A stretch of 64,000 nucleotides of DNA, from positions 23,446,735-23,510,734 of the forward strand of contig OY747712.1 in assembly GCA_963556495.2 (NCBI GenBank). Reading direction: 5' to 3'. The notes under the pieces were generated by a model. It made no database searches and was not told where the DNA came from. It saw nothing but the letters and a program-made list of their open reading frames with translations. Position 1 is the stretch's first letter. Each line of letters begins with the position of its first letter. Positions 11,444 to 24,658 of the stretch are shown piece after piece. Source of the DNA: Valencia hispanica. Lineage: Eukaryota > Chordata > Actinopteri > Cyprinodontiformes > Valenciidae. Both the position numbers and the translations under genes were made by a program.

Positions 11444-14400
11444 GGTGTTATTCTGCACAGGGTGGAAATGAAGTTATCAATCTGAAACCTTCAAATCTGA
11501 ACATTAGTGATGGGTCTGATTTTAACAAACCTGATTTGTGAGGTTTTTGGGGAAAAAAAAGATACATTTCATATATGGGTGAAAAAGTCAGATTTAGCCA
11601 GCAGTAGGCTATCAATATAGACATAGAGTTATTAGAATTTCATCAGGCGTCATGTTTTCTAGGAGTCAAAGGACCCAAACGGGGATTGGAACCAAAATAC
11701 ATTGGGACAGAGTGTAATGCAAAGTCTTTAAGCAATAGTATACAGCTGAACTAAACTACATGTGAGCTTTAAGCATCTTGTGACCATTTGGCTACATAGT
11801 TCATGAAAATGTCTAATTACAATGAAAAATAAAGGTACTGGTTAGAATACATGGGTATTAAAGGGTTTGTTTACAAGTTTACAGGGTTATTGGAAATAAG
11901 AAGGGACAAAATGACAATGAGTGGCTACAAAATGGGGGGTACCAAGTGGCAAAGGGGTGAACTGACCCAGGCCCTGTTAATGTCCTACCCAGTAGGTAAG
12001 ATCCCAGAAGGCATAATGCAGTCAAAAAAACAATAATTTCCAGGTCCCTTTAAAGATGGGGAATCCTCTTTAAACAGAAATCCCCTTGATGTTTAGCTAA
12101 CCAAGAGTAAGAGAGTTACAAACATTAAAAGGGAGGCAAATCTTTCTTAACACTGAAATCAACTTTTCATGTGTTGTAGCGATGAAGTCATAGACACTGA
12201 AACTGGTCTGTTGAGCCATTGTTATCATCCCTGGCCATCTGCTGCTGAGGAGTGACATTCCCTCTCATTTGCATGATGAGTGATGTATGAGGAGCATAGG
12301 AGGGCATATGCCCCGGTCTTACCACAAAGCAAGTGAAAGTTTATTCTTTTTAAGCACACAACAAAAACTGATGTGCATAAAGAAAGCTGATTGAGTTGGT
12401 GGAAGTGAAAAAGATCACCCCTGTGTGCAAGCCTGAGTGTAAGTTTCATCCTCAGTGAGCTCTCATAAAAAAGAAGAAAAAAAATCTGTGGCGTCTGTGG
12501 AAGCGTCCGCGCGCCTGAATGGAGGCTAGTGCGCGCATCTGCCTCCTTGTGTGCCTGTTTGTGTGTTGTTTTTTTGCGGATGTGGGAGTAGAGCGAGGAG
12601 GGATGGGAGGGGAGGGCAGGGGGAGGGGGGGTTTGGTGGCTGTTGATGTGCAAATGTGCATCATGTTGAAGGGCTGTGAATGGGGAGGTGTGACGTAAAA
12701 AGGGACCCGAACGCAGGTGCTTATCTCGAGGCTGTCAAAGGCACAGTATGTCATATTCCTGGGGACTACCTTTCAAAGCCGCAGCACCAGCTCAGCTATC
12801 AAGAGACTGGGAGAAAATCAAACTTTTTGGATCACAGCAATAGGTTGGTGTCAAAGTTCTTTTTATTTATTATACTGTCAGTTTGGCCAGCGTTTATTAT
12901 CACTGATCCGCTGTAGCGTGTGAGTAAAATGACAAGGCTTTTAGCTGATGCTGTTGTAGATGCTGTCTGGTCAAGTCTAAAGCAGGAGCTGAAATATACA
13001 AGTGATGGAAACTTATTCAGATTCACAGTTAGATTTTACCCATCTGCTTAACTTGTGCTGTGAGAATAAAAAAAAAAGAATTGTGCTGACAATTGTTTTG
13101 CACAATGTCAGGGGGTATTTAAGAAATCTTGCACTGATGGGGAATACTGCATGTCTGCTACAAAACCGGCATTTTCGAAATCTTTGCTGGAAAGCGAGCG
13201 CAGCTTCTGTTCAGGTTTCAGACAGTTTGAGAGGAGATTAAATGGCTCAAACTGCTTTTTGAGAGGCATGACCTATTTTTGATCATCCAGATAGCATGAG
13301 ATACTGTCTCCCTAGATTAGATCCGTTGCGTTTGTGCAGAGAATAAGCTTGTCTTAGAAGAACACATGTTCGCATTGTGTGTGGAGACAAAGCGTTGTCA
13401 GGTTGCCTGTGGCTTTGACAGTGACAGCTGTACATACAAGACCACTGAGCCTAATGCACTTAAACATTTACTCTCTGTTCCAATAACATGTTTGAGCAGT
13501 CAGGCAAGTGTTTTATTGCCTCTTGTTCTGGCTTTCAAATAATCTTTTTTCTAACTTTGAAAACTATCCAAATTGTGACTAAAAAGTAAATTACAAATGA
13601 GTTTTTCTAACATGTTCCAAAGAGTATTCAGCTGGGGCGAAACAACACAGAATTTCTGCAGTTATTTGCTTGGTAACTGTGTTAAAGTTTGGAAAGATAT
13701 GCTTATCCTCAACCTGGAGTGATGATAATTTAGTTGAGAGGTTGACTTTTAGAGTGAGACGTGGGCAACACTTAGCTTTAAACAAATTTTGAGGGGTCGA
13801 AGCACTCAGCAGTATCCAGAGCAACTATTGATTCAGGAGGCTGGATGCTAGCTAGGAAAAGTTCATGATTTACCAGTAACTCGTAGCTCACTAATGGCTC
13901 CTATCTACCCCATATTTACCATCTTAAGTTGACTCTTGTTTAGCAAAAGAAGGACTCTTTGAAAACAAAGGGGAAAAAACTGAGAAAAGTGTAATAAAGT
14001 TGTTGGAAGACTTTAAAATTAACCGGATATATTAACTATATCCAAGTTATAAATAACTTTTCAAATGCACAATTTTTTGGTTCTTCATATTTAGCAAGCA
14101 ATAAACTCAAATTCTTCAGAAATTTTATTAACTTTCAACCTGTTTCCAAACATAAACCCAAATTCACAAATACAGCTTAAAACTCACATCTGAAACAGTG
14201 CTTCAAAAGTTCAGCCAGTTATTCAAGAAGCATAGAGAAAGTGCTTTCAAAGTTACACCTCTACACTTTGTTTTAATTATAAAAGCAGCAAAGGGTTGTG
14301 GCAGGTCTGTGTGCTACAGCAGTGATAAATAAGAATCCTTATTCTTCTCTCATCCATACCCCTTCCTCTTCAAAGCCCAGGGATGTTAGTTGCTACACAA

Positions 14401-16522
14401 CACATAAATGTATCCAGTGTTTGCCGTCAAGGAACTGTCCATGGTACCTACTGTAAAAGGAAACTGATTTAGAAACTCACAAACTCCTCCACACTGTTGG
14501 AAAACACACCGCGACTGTGTTGGAAATTTAGATTTTTCTTTACTCGAGCTTAATAAAAAAGCTACCTGAGGTATAATATAACGTTAAAATTCCTTATTGT
14601 TCTAGATATTTTAAGCCATGTGTCTTCAGGGCAGCCTGACAAAGTCACACAAGTAGGAACCAATTTAACACACACCCCGTTACCTGTTTTTTCCCCCAAC
14701 TCAAACTTCAGCTAGTTAATCCCGAAAAATGAATTATGTGGATTTGATTCAACTAAGGTTTTCAGAAATGATCCATCTGCTGTTGAGCAGCTGGTGATCG
14801 GATAAATGTAATTAATTGCTTAACTTTTGCAATAGCAATGCAGTTAAAATAGTGCTGTTTGTGCATCCTAAAGGGGGTACAATCTAAAGCAACAGCGGGA
14901 ATAATACCTTATGGTTTTTATTCAAGCAGTACTTTAACGCTGACATTTTAGGCAGTGATCCAAAGTAGTTGTGGTTTTAGTTAAAATTGCTTATGTGTAG
15001 AATTTATCACATCATACTATGTTGTGCACATTTAATAATTGCAGCTAAAGAAACAATCATGCTAAATAATTGCATCTATTGAGATCTTAATAACAAGTTT
15101 TACCTTAATATTAAATTTATTTAAAAGTTGTCTCATTACAAGAAGATACTTTAAATTAAGTATTTCCTTATTATTATAAGATTCTCAAATAAAAATCGTA
15201 TAAATGTTTAGGCTGTGTATATAAAAACTAGATTTTCAAGCCTTTTAGTTGTGATCTAAAAATGTTAGAGTGATTAATCAGATGGGATTTTCCTGAAAAC
15301 ACCATAAAATAAAAAATCCTTTTACTTGATACATGAATTTGCTTGACAGGGCAAGACTGTAAAAGCCTTCCAATTAATAATACATAGGATTTTTTTAATC
15401 TGTATTTTTTTTCTAAACATATTTCAGAATATACCTTGATTGTAATGTACCTCATTGGCTGCGGTTTTGTTTGTTGGCCTAACTATAAAGGATCTGCTTA
15501 TACCCTCGTGGGTTGGGAAGAATTAGGATTTATGAATTTATTTCCTCTGTTGTATTGTTTAAACAGCTTTGGTTTAGTTTTGATCCCTTCCTCTTGCCTT
15601 TGAGGCTGTTCCACGGTGTCAGCTGTTGACTGATAGTAAGAGAACTGCCTCACAGTGTGAATGAAAGAAAACTAGCGGTTGGTAAACACTGATAAGGGAT
15701 AAATAGAAAGCGGTCAGGCAGAGATAGTTCTGTGGGAGCCCAGATTGTGTGCGGTCTGTTAAAATGAGATTCTGAGCCTGTCCTTTTTATTCTTCCTCCC
15801 CTCCCCTCCTCTGTGCGGCGTTTGTCTGGAAAATCTCCAGTGACCCGGCTCGGCAGTCCCAGGCTGCAGTATTCTCTTTTTGTATTTGTTTTGTTTTCTA
15901 ACAAGGGTCAAGTTGGCCAATAGACATGTCCCTTATGCTTATAGACAGCTGTCATGACTTCAAGTACTTACAATAGCTACATTTTCTAGGTGTTCTGCAC
16001 CAACAGACACAGCAAAAATAAAGAAATGGAAAAAATGTGTAAATAAATATTTGCACAAACCATAAGGACACTTTTTTATAGTTTTTACATGTCATTAATT
16101 TACAAAATCCTGGGACCTAAGTTTAACATTCTCCAGTTCTCTCTCTCTCTAGTTTTTTTAAAGTATTATCAATTAAGGCTGCATCTGTGTATATCAATCC
16201 TTGTATTAAATTATTATATTTGCATTTATGAATTTTAACAATGAACTAAACTAAAAGCAGTGAAAATGACTGCTGCACTTAGCTCTTTTTTGGAGAAACA
16301 GGAGTTGTTCTTATTTCTGATGTGGATCTGTGTTTTATGTCATAAAAAAGACCTTCAGAGGTTTTACCTTGAGGATCACCAAGTTGTCTATTTACACAGA
16401 AAATAATTCAGCCCATTGTAGCCCAGCAGCTAATGAGATTGGTTGTTAAGTAAACGACACAAAGGCTACCCTGAAAAAAAAGAAAAGACAAAAAAGCTTT
16501 TGGGGGGAATATCACAGTGTCT

Positions 16523-16525
<3 letters not shown>
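11444..16525. other. Upstream region of st18, no gene seen
   Basis: About 5 kb with no recognised protein-coding exon. The block 12440-12850 is GC-richer, has CpGs and a TGACGTAA box near 12691, and could be a promoter or enhancer. A possible exon ending at 12844 (CAATAG before GTTGGT) has a weak donor and is not called. The rest is AT-rich single-copy-looking DNA. Confidence 0.4.

Positions 16526-16576
<51 letters not shown>
16526..16576. repeat. (CA)n microsatellite
   Basis: About 25 uninterrupted CA units, immediately upstream of a CpG-containing exon-like block. The histidine/threonine and valine/cysteine open frames across it are artefacts of the repeat. Confidence 0.98.
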
Positions 16577-16578
<2 letters not shown>

Positions 16579-16713
16579 GTACACGCCACAACCAAACGCG
16601 CTCTCGCAGCAGCGACACCGTGGACTACCCCGTTACCCCACCTCGATATCCTTCTGCTCCGTCTCCTCCCTGATGTACCCGAGAGATGAAAAACAAAGGC
16701 TAAAAGGGGCATG
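16577..16713 (+). promoter_or_regulatory. Candidate st18 first exon / promoter
   Basis: A short pyrimidine- and CpG-containing block in AT-rich surroundings ends in a strong donor, CATG followed by GTAAGTC at 16714. It has no long open frame, as expected for a 5' non-coding exon. If spliced directly to the coding start at 26941 it would place ATG in frame just before the known ATG. Its membership in st18 is inferred from strand, position and donor strength. Transcript data would settle it. Confidence 0.35.
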
Positions 16714-17689
16714 GTAAGTCAAGCTTGTGATTCTGCCCTGTCGGACATGTTAACACGAGAGCGTTCAGACGTAGGGGAGACAAGTGATTCTGTTTGTCTG
16801 CGTAAGGATGCGCTGTGCTGTGTAAGCCTCAGGCTCAGATAAGTAGATTAATGACTGGGTTAATAACAGTGATGCTTTTTTCGTTTTATTGTATTTTTTT
16901 AAGAAGAGACTCAGGGTAAGACCTGCGCGTTTTAGCTTTGAATTTTTAACTTCTGAAATGCTGGTTAAACTTTCAGTTTACTGTTAACTTTATTGTCGTA
17001 TGGGTTTTCTATTCACAAAACAATTTTGCTCTAAGATGTTTAAGTTTAGTTTTGTAGCTTTGCCTTTTTTAAGGTTTACCCCTAAAAGCAAAGTGTTTAA
17101 CAGAAAAGAGGAGGGCTGCTCAAAAGATTACCTTGTGAAGCACTCAAGCTCAGTTTGAATCAATTACCGAACTGCTCAGTTGCTCACTTAGAAATATAAG
17201 ATGCCTGTTCTCCATATACAGTTAAATTTACAAGACTGAATGAATCTCTTTTACCTACTGTCTGGCTCTGTTTTTTAAATCCCCAGAATAGTAGCATTAG
17301 AGCATCAGTGTACAAAAATCAAGTGCTTTAGCATTTCGTGCTCTTGTGTCAAGATGGAAAGTGGGTTAAAGTCCATGGTGTATATTAAAGCCTGGACTTA
17401 AGTCAAATTTACATTTTGTCAAAGATTACTCCCTTTATTGATGCATATAATCATATTCATGGGCCATCTGCTGATTTGGCAAGCACAGATCAAACTCACA
17501 AAACAGCCCTGGTAACCTTTTAAGTACAAAATAGTCTGGCTTAACTCAGAAATGTGTGTCTGTGTGGGTGTGTGTGTTTGTGTGAGCGTTAGAGATTGGA
17601 TAATACTTAATTTAGATCTTCCTGGCTGCTTTTGCCATGTTTTATTTTAAAATGATCCCTTTGGTTGGGGACCAGGATTTATGATTTAT
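16714..17689. other. No gene seen
   Basis: AT-rich sequence, possibly an st18 5' intron. No domain-bearing frame or recognised repeat. Confidence 0.45.
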
Positions 17690-18130
17690 GATTTATGAAT
17701 GATAAAAAAAATGCCAAAATAATTTTTCAAGAAGTCAAAAGAACAAGAGAATTTCAGAATTCTTTTTTTTAAAGAAAAGTCATAAATACAAGAAAAAAAA
17801 GTCAAAATCGTTTTAAAAGAAAAGTCAATTATACTAAGAAACAAGTTTAAATGTCAAGAAAAAGTCAAAATACATTCTAACAAAAAACAACAAAAAAAAA
17901 AAAAAAAAAAATGAAAACAAAATTAGCAAAATTGTAAGAAAAAAGTCAAAACACTTTTTTCAAAAAAAGTTAGAATAACAAGACACACTTTATAGATTAC
18001 TTCAAGAAAAAAAGCCTGAATTGCAATGATTTTGTAAAAAATATCAAAGTTGAAAAAAAAGTAAAAAATCAATTAAAGAAATCATGTCAAGTCTACATGT
18101 TGAGAAAAAAGTTTTGAAAATTATTCTTCA
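17690..18130 (+). repeat. A-rich minisatellite-like tract, AAGTCAAAA motif
   Basis: Degenerate units of about 20-35 bases, each containing an AAAAAGTCAAAA-like core separated by short variable segments, repeat through this tract. It includes a pure A run at 17892-17911. This style of decayed AAGTC repeat is frequent in fish genomes. It is not coding. Confidence 0.7.
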
Positions 18131-21018
18131 ATAAATGGGCAATATTAAGAATAAAGCTGGAATGAAGAGAAAAAGGTTCTTATGAGATTGCAATCATTAA
18201 ACTGAGCAAGAAGACCAGCGATAGCTATGTCTGCTTTAATAGCAGCACTTTCAGCATTTTATTTTCAGTTTACTTTCAAAACTTTAAATTTATTGATCAA
18301 ATAGTATTTTGACTTTTATCTAAAAAATGTGACTTTATTCTCCCCCCAAATTCTTTTCGTTGTTAACTTTTTGCCTTTATCATCAAATGGGAGTGTAGGA
18401 AAAAAAATCCTCCCAAAATGTTCTGTTTTTTAAGTGACCCTAATACTCCTTTGTAGTTTAGACTCTTGTCCACAGTGTACGTTTCTGAGTTTATACTGGT
18501 TGCCATGGTTACATGGCTTTCACAGAGCAGTGTTGCACACTTCCACCTGGATGTGAAGGGCCACACCAGTGTCACATATCGACTGTAATAAAACTCCACC
18601 TGAGCCCTCTCAAGTTGTTCTAATAACTAATTTGGTCCAGAACGTTTCCCTAGTGTGTGTTTCATCGAAAAAAGAAAAAGAATTCACCACCGGGCATCCT
18701 TAACCGTACGAAATACTTATGTTCGACTCATTCCAAACAAAGCTTACGCAGATTGAGAATTCATATGCCAGAGGTAAATCCGAGTTAACACGGATTTATA
18801 CTGGCATGAGTTAAAGGACTAGAGTTTGTAATCCAGGTGGCCAAGGGATTTTACCATACAGTGGCAAAATTCACTTAAAACTCCCCCAACATCCTGAGCC
18901 GTTGAGCTCAGCGAGCAGACAGATTGTTCAGAATTGATGACAGAACATCTATGTTTGGAGTAGACTGTGCATGTGTTGGTGGTGTATGTGCGTATGGTAG
19001 TGTTTGCATGTGCACATATGTGAGCATGTGTGCTCCTTTATGTGTTCCATTAGTACAACAGGGGGCGTTTACAATGAGACCTTGACAGGCTGGTATTATT
19101 GTTCTGTATCAGTGTATATGGGAGGTGCATTGGGACCACTGCCTCCCATATGCATAAAAATCAGTGGCGCAAATCAAAATACACCAACCTGAAATTGCAC
19201 TCCAATGGCCACTAAGTGGTAAGGATATTGTTCACAGACTTCACATTTTATCGTACAATTTATATTTGAAATAGTCTTTGATCACTATACCAAATACATT
19301 TAAAATAATGTCTGTTAGTGTGTGTTCACGTGTGCACATGTGTGAGGAGGACACAGGAGCAGAGATAGAGTGGAGTTGTTTAATGACAGGAACAGCTGAC
19401 TCATTTAGAGAGAGCAGTGAAAGGTAATTAACCCTGGGAAAACTACAGCTGCCATGCGAGCTGTTCACTTCAGTGCAATCTGATTAGGAATCACCGCTCG
19501 AGTCCCTGACTCCTTTCAGACCCTCTGTGAGCATTGTAAACTTTTCCCTTTTGCCCCTTCCCGAGAGCCCCCCAGAGCACTGGAGACCTGCCTTTTGTGA
19601 CGGAAAAGGGGGGGGGGGATTAGCCAGTGCGGTTACTACGTTTCTCCAAATTGCAGACCACCTGGTTGTATTCATGCGACCTCCTCCATGAAAAGGGGCT
19701 CCTTGGGCAGGGACAATGAGTGGGATTACTCTGCTCATTGTTGCACCGGAGCTGGAAGTTCTTTTTTTTTTCACCCAAACACCTGTCCCCAAATTAGACA
19801 GGTTTGAAAAAGCATGGTCATGATAGAATTCAAAGATTCGGGCTAACACAGGGGATGCTTGACAAGCTGGACACTTGCCAGTGAATGAATTGTGCGCCGT
19901 TCAATTTATTACGCTATTGATGAATGGCTTAGAGGAGGAGGATACAAATTTTACATGTTTCAATATTTTGGTGTCCTTAATTGGATTGATATTCACGAAT
20001 AACATAGCATATCATCTAGGCCCCTTTTATAAGATAAGGGGACTAAAAGCAGCAGAAACGTGGTCAAAAACTGAAATTGGCTCTTTGATGTTAGAAGAAA
20101 CAATCTGGATTTGGTGCCTCTGTGAGGTCCGGTTCCAGATGAACTCAATTTAGAGGGAAAGGCTTTGGGATGACTTTGGAACACGATTAAAAGATTCATA
20201 AATCACCTCGGCAAAGGTGTCACCATCTGACTCTTTCATGGGACTCCTGCTAACTTCGTCCAAAAACAAGTTTCCCCTGTAGTTTTGCCATCATAACAAA
20301 TCATTGAAGCGATAGCTTCTAGCCAGCCTCCTAATTGTCTGTTAAGAATTCTGTGAGCTGTGCTCCTTTATTGAAGCGTTTCTGTCTTGGAGAAGTGATA
20401 AGATGCCAATACGCTTCTCTATAAAAGTACACTTTGGCAAAAGGCACAAACACTTTGCTTGGCTGTCAGGATAGCTGTGAGGCTGTTATATCTGAAATCG
20501 CAGTTGACTTCAGGATTTTGCTTGTTTCTGTATGAAACTACCAAACTCCTTTACACAGAGGAATGCTCATAAATTGTTGGCAGGTTTTTTTTTAAGATGA
20601 AGCTTTTTTTTTCTCTGAAGCAAGCACATAAAGATTTTTACTTTCATTTCACCACTGAAACAAATCTTAAAAAGTTCAAGACTGCTTAGCATCTTTTTTT
20701 GTATGATGCAATTGAAAAAGGCCAAAATAAAATAAATTTGGCATCAGAGTTTTTTTTAAATGAATTATTAGTTATGCTTTACTGTGTATAGGCCAGTATG
20801 GCATTGTAATGGAATATCCTTCCCAAAAACATCATGGTTTTACAATATTATAGTATTTAGACTGGAATCTAAAACAAGCATGTATAACATATTTTTATTG
20901 CATTTATTTGAGATAAAAAAGCAACAATTATTCCTACTGCTGCTTTGGTGATATAAAATATTAAGATATACTAATATTATATTTGATAATTATTTAATGT
21001 TTTTTAATTTCTGTACAT
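18131..21018. other. Upstream region, no gene seen
   Basis: No exon was supported. The block 20140-20450 has balanced composition and few low-complexity runs, and looks like a non-coding conserved element, but I cannot test conservation here. The minus frame 19484-19849 (121 aa) has no recognisable domain and crosses a poly-G run. Confidence 0.4.
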
Positions 21019-21031
21019 GGACTCTAGCATA

Positions 21032-21380
21032 GGCTGCACAGTGGCGCAGTTGGTAGCACTGCAGCAAGAAGGCCCGGGTTCGAATCCCAACCTGAGGTCT
21101 TTCTGCATGGAGTTTGCATGTTCTCTTTCTGCATGGGTGGGTTCTCTCCGGGTACTCCAGCTTCCTCCCACAGTCCAAAAACATGACAATTAGGTGAATT
21201 GGTCTTAGATATGAGCGTCTGCATGCATGGTTGTTTGTCCTGTGTGTCTGTGTTGTGTTGCCCTGCGATAGACTGGCGACCTGTCCAGGGTGTACCTCTC
21301 GCCCTGTGACTGCTGGAGATAGGCACTAGCCCCCCCACAAAACTGCATAGGATGGACGGGTACAGAAAATGGGTGGATGG
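21032..21380 (+). mobile_element. tRNA-derived SINE with target-site duplication
   Basis: The head contains a polymerase III A box (GTGGCGCAGTTGGTAGC, 21041-21057) and a B box (GGTTCGAATC, 21077-21086). The body has the common fish SINE segments TGGAGTTTGCATGTTCTC and ACTGGCGACCTGTCCAGGGT, and the 3' tail is GGGTGGATGG. An 11-bp target-site duplication flanks it: ACTCTAGCATA at 21021-21031 and ACTTTAGCATA at 21381-21391, one mismatch. It is an essentially full-length, moderately old copy and not a real tRNA gene. Confidence 0.9.
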
Positions 21381-21391
21381 ACTTTAGCATA

Positions 21392-24300
21392 ATTATAAGC
21401 AGCCGCTAAATTTGATAGCATTTGTCAAAGTATAACAAGCAGAGATTAGTTGGGTAATCAGTCATGCGTCCTGCTCAGGTAGCCATTCTGCAATGAGCTG
21501 CTTAATAGTGCATTGATTGCCAAGTGTTGCTTTAAAACAACATTACCCCTATAAAACCAATAGGTAGCATTACTTTCAATCTCCACAACGTAACTGTCAG
21601 GTTCTTTTGTTATTGTTTTTCTGTTTTGTTTATTCATTTTGTTTATTTATTTTAGTTTTGTGTGTGTGTGTGGGGGGGGGGGGGGTATAATAACGATGTG
21701 GGGATGTGGGGAAGGGGGCACATGTGTGCCTCAAACAGCCACAGTAAACTCTGTATTGCTTGTGTAGTAAGTGTGATAGCCTCCATTCACCCAGTTGAAT
21801 GGCAGTGTGCAGCAACAAGTTGGGTAGGGGCAATGCTGTGGTGTGCTTCATACAGCAAGTAAGAACTTCCATCTCTCCTGCTCTTTCCCTAGCTTTTGAT
21901 TAAAATGACTGTAAACCATAGGGACAGTGATGGAAAAAAAATGTGGTTTTGAATCCATAACTTTTTCAGATCTGTGTATAACTTTGTATAATATGAGTAA
22001 CTGATCCACACCTATACTATACATGTATTGATCAATTACCTGTTCTAAAAATTAAGAGGGGGTAAAAACTAAAATTAAACACTGACAATTTCTGACCTAT
22101 TGTCGCTCCTAATTTATTTTTCACTTATTGCACTGTCCAGCTGGTATTTAGGCACAGAATGTCTGATGGCTTCATGGCAACCTCACACAAAGGAAGATAA
22201 CAAAAATACACACACACACACACAGACACAAACACACACACACTTTCACACAACACAAAGTTGTTTATCGAAATACTCTCTGAACAGAAGTTGATTTCAG
22301 TGTCTGACCAAGGCTTAATTTACTTTTCATGAATCTATTTGCATCTCAATGAAAAATGGCAGAAGCAATCACAAGCTTGCCCAGGAAGAAGTGAAAGCAC
22401 TATCCAAACAAGTACATTGCGGCTAGCTCACCTTGTTGCTAGAGCTAAAACAGACTGATCTAACTTTCTTTACACTAAAAACCACCTATGGTGTAAGTAT
22501 GAATTGCGATCAATTAAATATATCCCCCATAGACCTTCATTACAAGGAAATATGAAAGTAAAAGGGCCTATCTCCTGCCGTTTACTCTTTATTATACATA
22601 AACAGAAAACACTTAGCATGTAAAATTAATGTGAAAATTATTCCCGGGGTAAACTATAAACACAAAAAGTTACCCCGCACATTTACCCTTTTTTCTCCTT
22701 CCCCTAGATCAGAGTGTAATTGCCAGTAATCAGGTCTGTTTGCTGCTGATAAAACCACTCTGAATGCGAGGAACCCTCTTTGTGTGATGACTCAATTATG
22801 CCAGAAGTGGCTCATCAAACCTGGCCCATCAGCTGCTTTAATAAATAAGGAGGAAAACTTGCTGCAGGCGCATTATAATTCCATTCATTCCATAATTAAA
22901 TCCATTCCAGTTTTAACCCTTCGCTCAGTGCGCTTCTGGAAGAGGAAACAAAAACAAGACAGAAGCGGGGGGTGGGGGGTGGGGGGGGACCGAGTGCACA
23001 CCAGACAGTGACCTTGTGCAGAGCACCCATCCGTTCTCTATAATTCAAAATGATACCGTTGAAGAAAGGTTAAGAGAAAAAGACTCAGAGAGAAAGGGGA
23101 TGCGGTGGTGGTAGTGGGGGGGGGGAGGGTCAGTTAATACGCGGCTGCTGTTTTTTATGTATGCATTGTTTCCATACACACGACCTTAGACAGTAATGAT
23201 ATTAAAAGAGTAATCTAATCATAACAGTTGGTTGGTTGGTTGGGAGTGCAGCTCTGACATTTTGAAATCTTATTTTGTGTAATCTCATTTGCCTCCATCA
23301 TATCGCCTGTACCCCCTTATCTAAAGGAAATGTAAATAATGTAATTAATTTTGTGCTCTCCAGAATCTTACTTTGCTACTCTGGCATGCTTTATTGGTTT
23401 CAAGATGAGGTATCAGTGCAGAGTAGTTGTTTTTGTTTTTTTACTCCATCACAATAATGTTTGTGTTAATTACACGAGAGCATCCCAAGTGGACGGATAA
23501 GCTGGGAACTGAGGCGGGACACACACACACACACGCACACACACACCTACACGCACGCACACACACATAAACAAGCACTCAAGGTCAGTGATGAATATCC
23601 ACAGCAGCTGCAGAGTATTAATAAAGCATTATATGAAAATAATAATAATAGCATCACTAACAACCAAAATGTGAGAGTAATGTCCAGATCGTCGAGCGCA
23701 CCGCACGCGTTTGCTCTCTCTAACATCTCTAGCTCAGATCCAGGCTCCCCTGATAATGGTGCAAGGCAATGGTTATTCATGATTGCTGGACTGGGAAGGT
23801 CTCTCTCTTTTCTGACCCCCCCCCCCCCCATTGCAGCCCATTCTCCTCCTCTGCGGTGGGAATGCTGGCAGATGGGGTTAGGGGGAAAAATGGGTTGGGC
23901 TCAAGGACAGTTAGCAGCCAGATTAACACACGGAAAGTCGCGTAGACCCTCAGCATCAGGCTGCTTCAGTTTTTGTCGCCCCCAGAGAAATCTGGCCTCT
24001 GAGAAACTTTACTTATGTTGGGGCGTGACTGTGTGTGTATGAGTGCGTGTGTGTGTTTGGGGGGTTTAAATATGATTCAGCAGATGACGAACCAGCCAGA
24101 ATAGTAGTAGGCTAAGTCTTAATTCATATGCAAATCAAACTGTGTGAATAACCCCCCTAGCTACCCCACCCCCTCCCCCCAATTTTGTTTTTCTGGGGAA
24201 ATGCTCTGTGAGCTATAATTAAGGAGATGTGTGCTTTTTCTTTTTTTTTCTTTCTCCAAAGCTAACAGAAATAAATAATTCTATAATAAGATCTGTGAAG

Positions 24301-24542
24301 TGAAGAGGCTTAATGTACTCATTGTGTTCATCCTTGTTTTCCCTCTTGGATATTTTGTATTAATTAGAAGCAAGCAATTTGATCTCTGTCAAGCAATCAA
24401 TTTGCATTCTCTTCCTTATTCATTTGGAGATATGAAAGTGATGAATTCATAAAATCCTTCCAAATCTTGCTCAGTTTTCCCTCTTAAGAAAGTTGCAGGA
24501 AATACCTCAAAATTGTATATTCTTTTGTGTTTTCTATCACAG
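21392..24542. other. Upstream region, candidate regulatory DNA, no gene seen
   Basis: No coding exon was recognised. The region holds a poly-G run near 21672, CA repeats at 22208-22243 and 23519-23567, and a poly-C run near 23817. Between them, 22700-22960, 23270-23440 and 24290-24500 are complex, low-repeat sequence with homeodomain-like ATTA/TAAT clusters. They are candidates for st18 enhancers, by inference only. Confidence 0.4.
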
Positions 24543-24658
24543 ATAATGAATTACACGATCGCTTCCTGAGAGAAAACAAGCGTGAAAACAGCAGCCGTGG
24601 TGAACAGTGTGGATCTGGCATCCTATCCTTCAGTTTACTCGGAAAACCGCAATCAAAG
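24543..24658 (+). other. Candidate 5' UTR exon of st18
   Basis: A pyrimidine-rich acceptor (TTTTCTATCACAG) precedes 24543, and a good donor (CAAAG before GTGAATGG) follows 24658, giving a 116-nt exon-like block. It lies 2.3 kb upstream of the exon holding the start codon. It contains an 8-codon upstream ORF, ATG at 24546 to TGA at 24569. Joined to 26941, the start context becomes AAAG-ATGG, favourable for initiation. Prediction from splice signals and composition only. Confidence 0.45.

Noticed and set aside
12225..12754. Overlapping minus-strand frames of 142 and 100 aa
   Set aside because: Low-complexity proline and histidine content over a G-rich block on the + strand, no domain and no splice-bounded context.
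12690..12844. Possible non-coding exon with TGACGTAA upstream
   Set aside because: The donor (CAATAG before GTTGGT) is weak and no supporting acceptor or transcript signal is visible.
16443..16717. Histidine/threonine and valine/cysteine frames
   Set aside because: Created by the (CA)n microsatellite; the same applies to the frame at 37880-38107.
19484..19849. 121-aa minus-strand frame
   Set aside because: Crosses a poly-G run, has no recognisable domain and no gene-like borders.
21041..21090. tRNA-like A and B boxes
   Set aside because: They belong to a full-length SINE with tail and target-site duplication, not to a functional tRNA gene.
23671..24042. 123-aa + strand frame
   Set aside because: Runs through a poly-C tract and a GT-rich stretch. 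No domain or exon signals.
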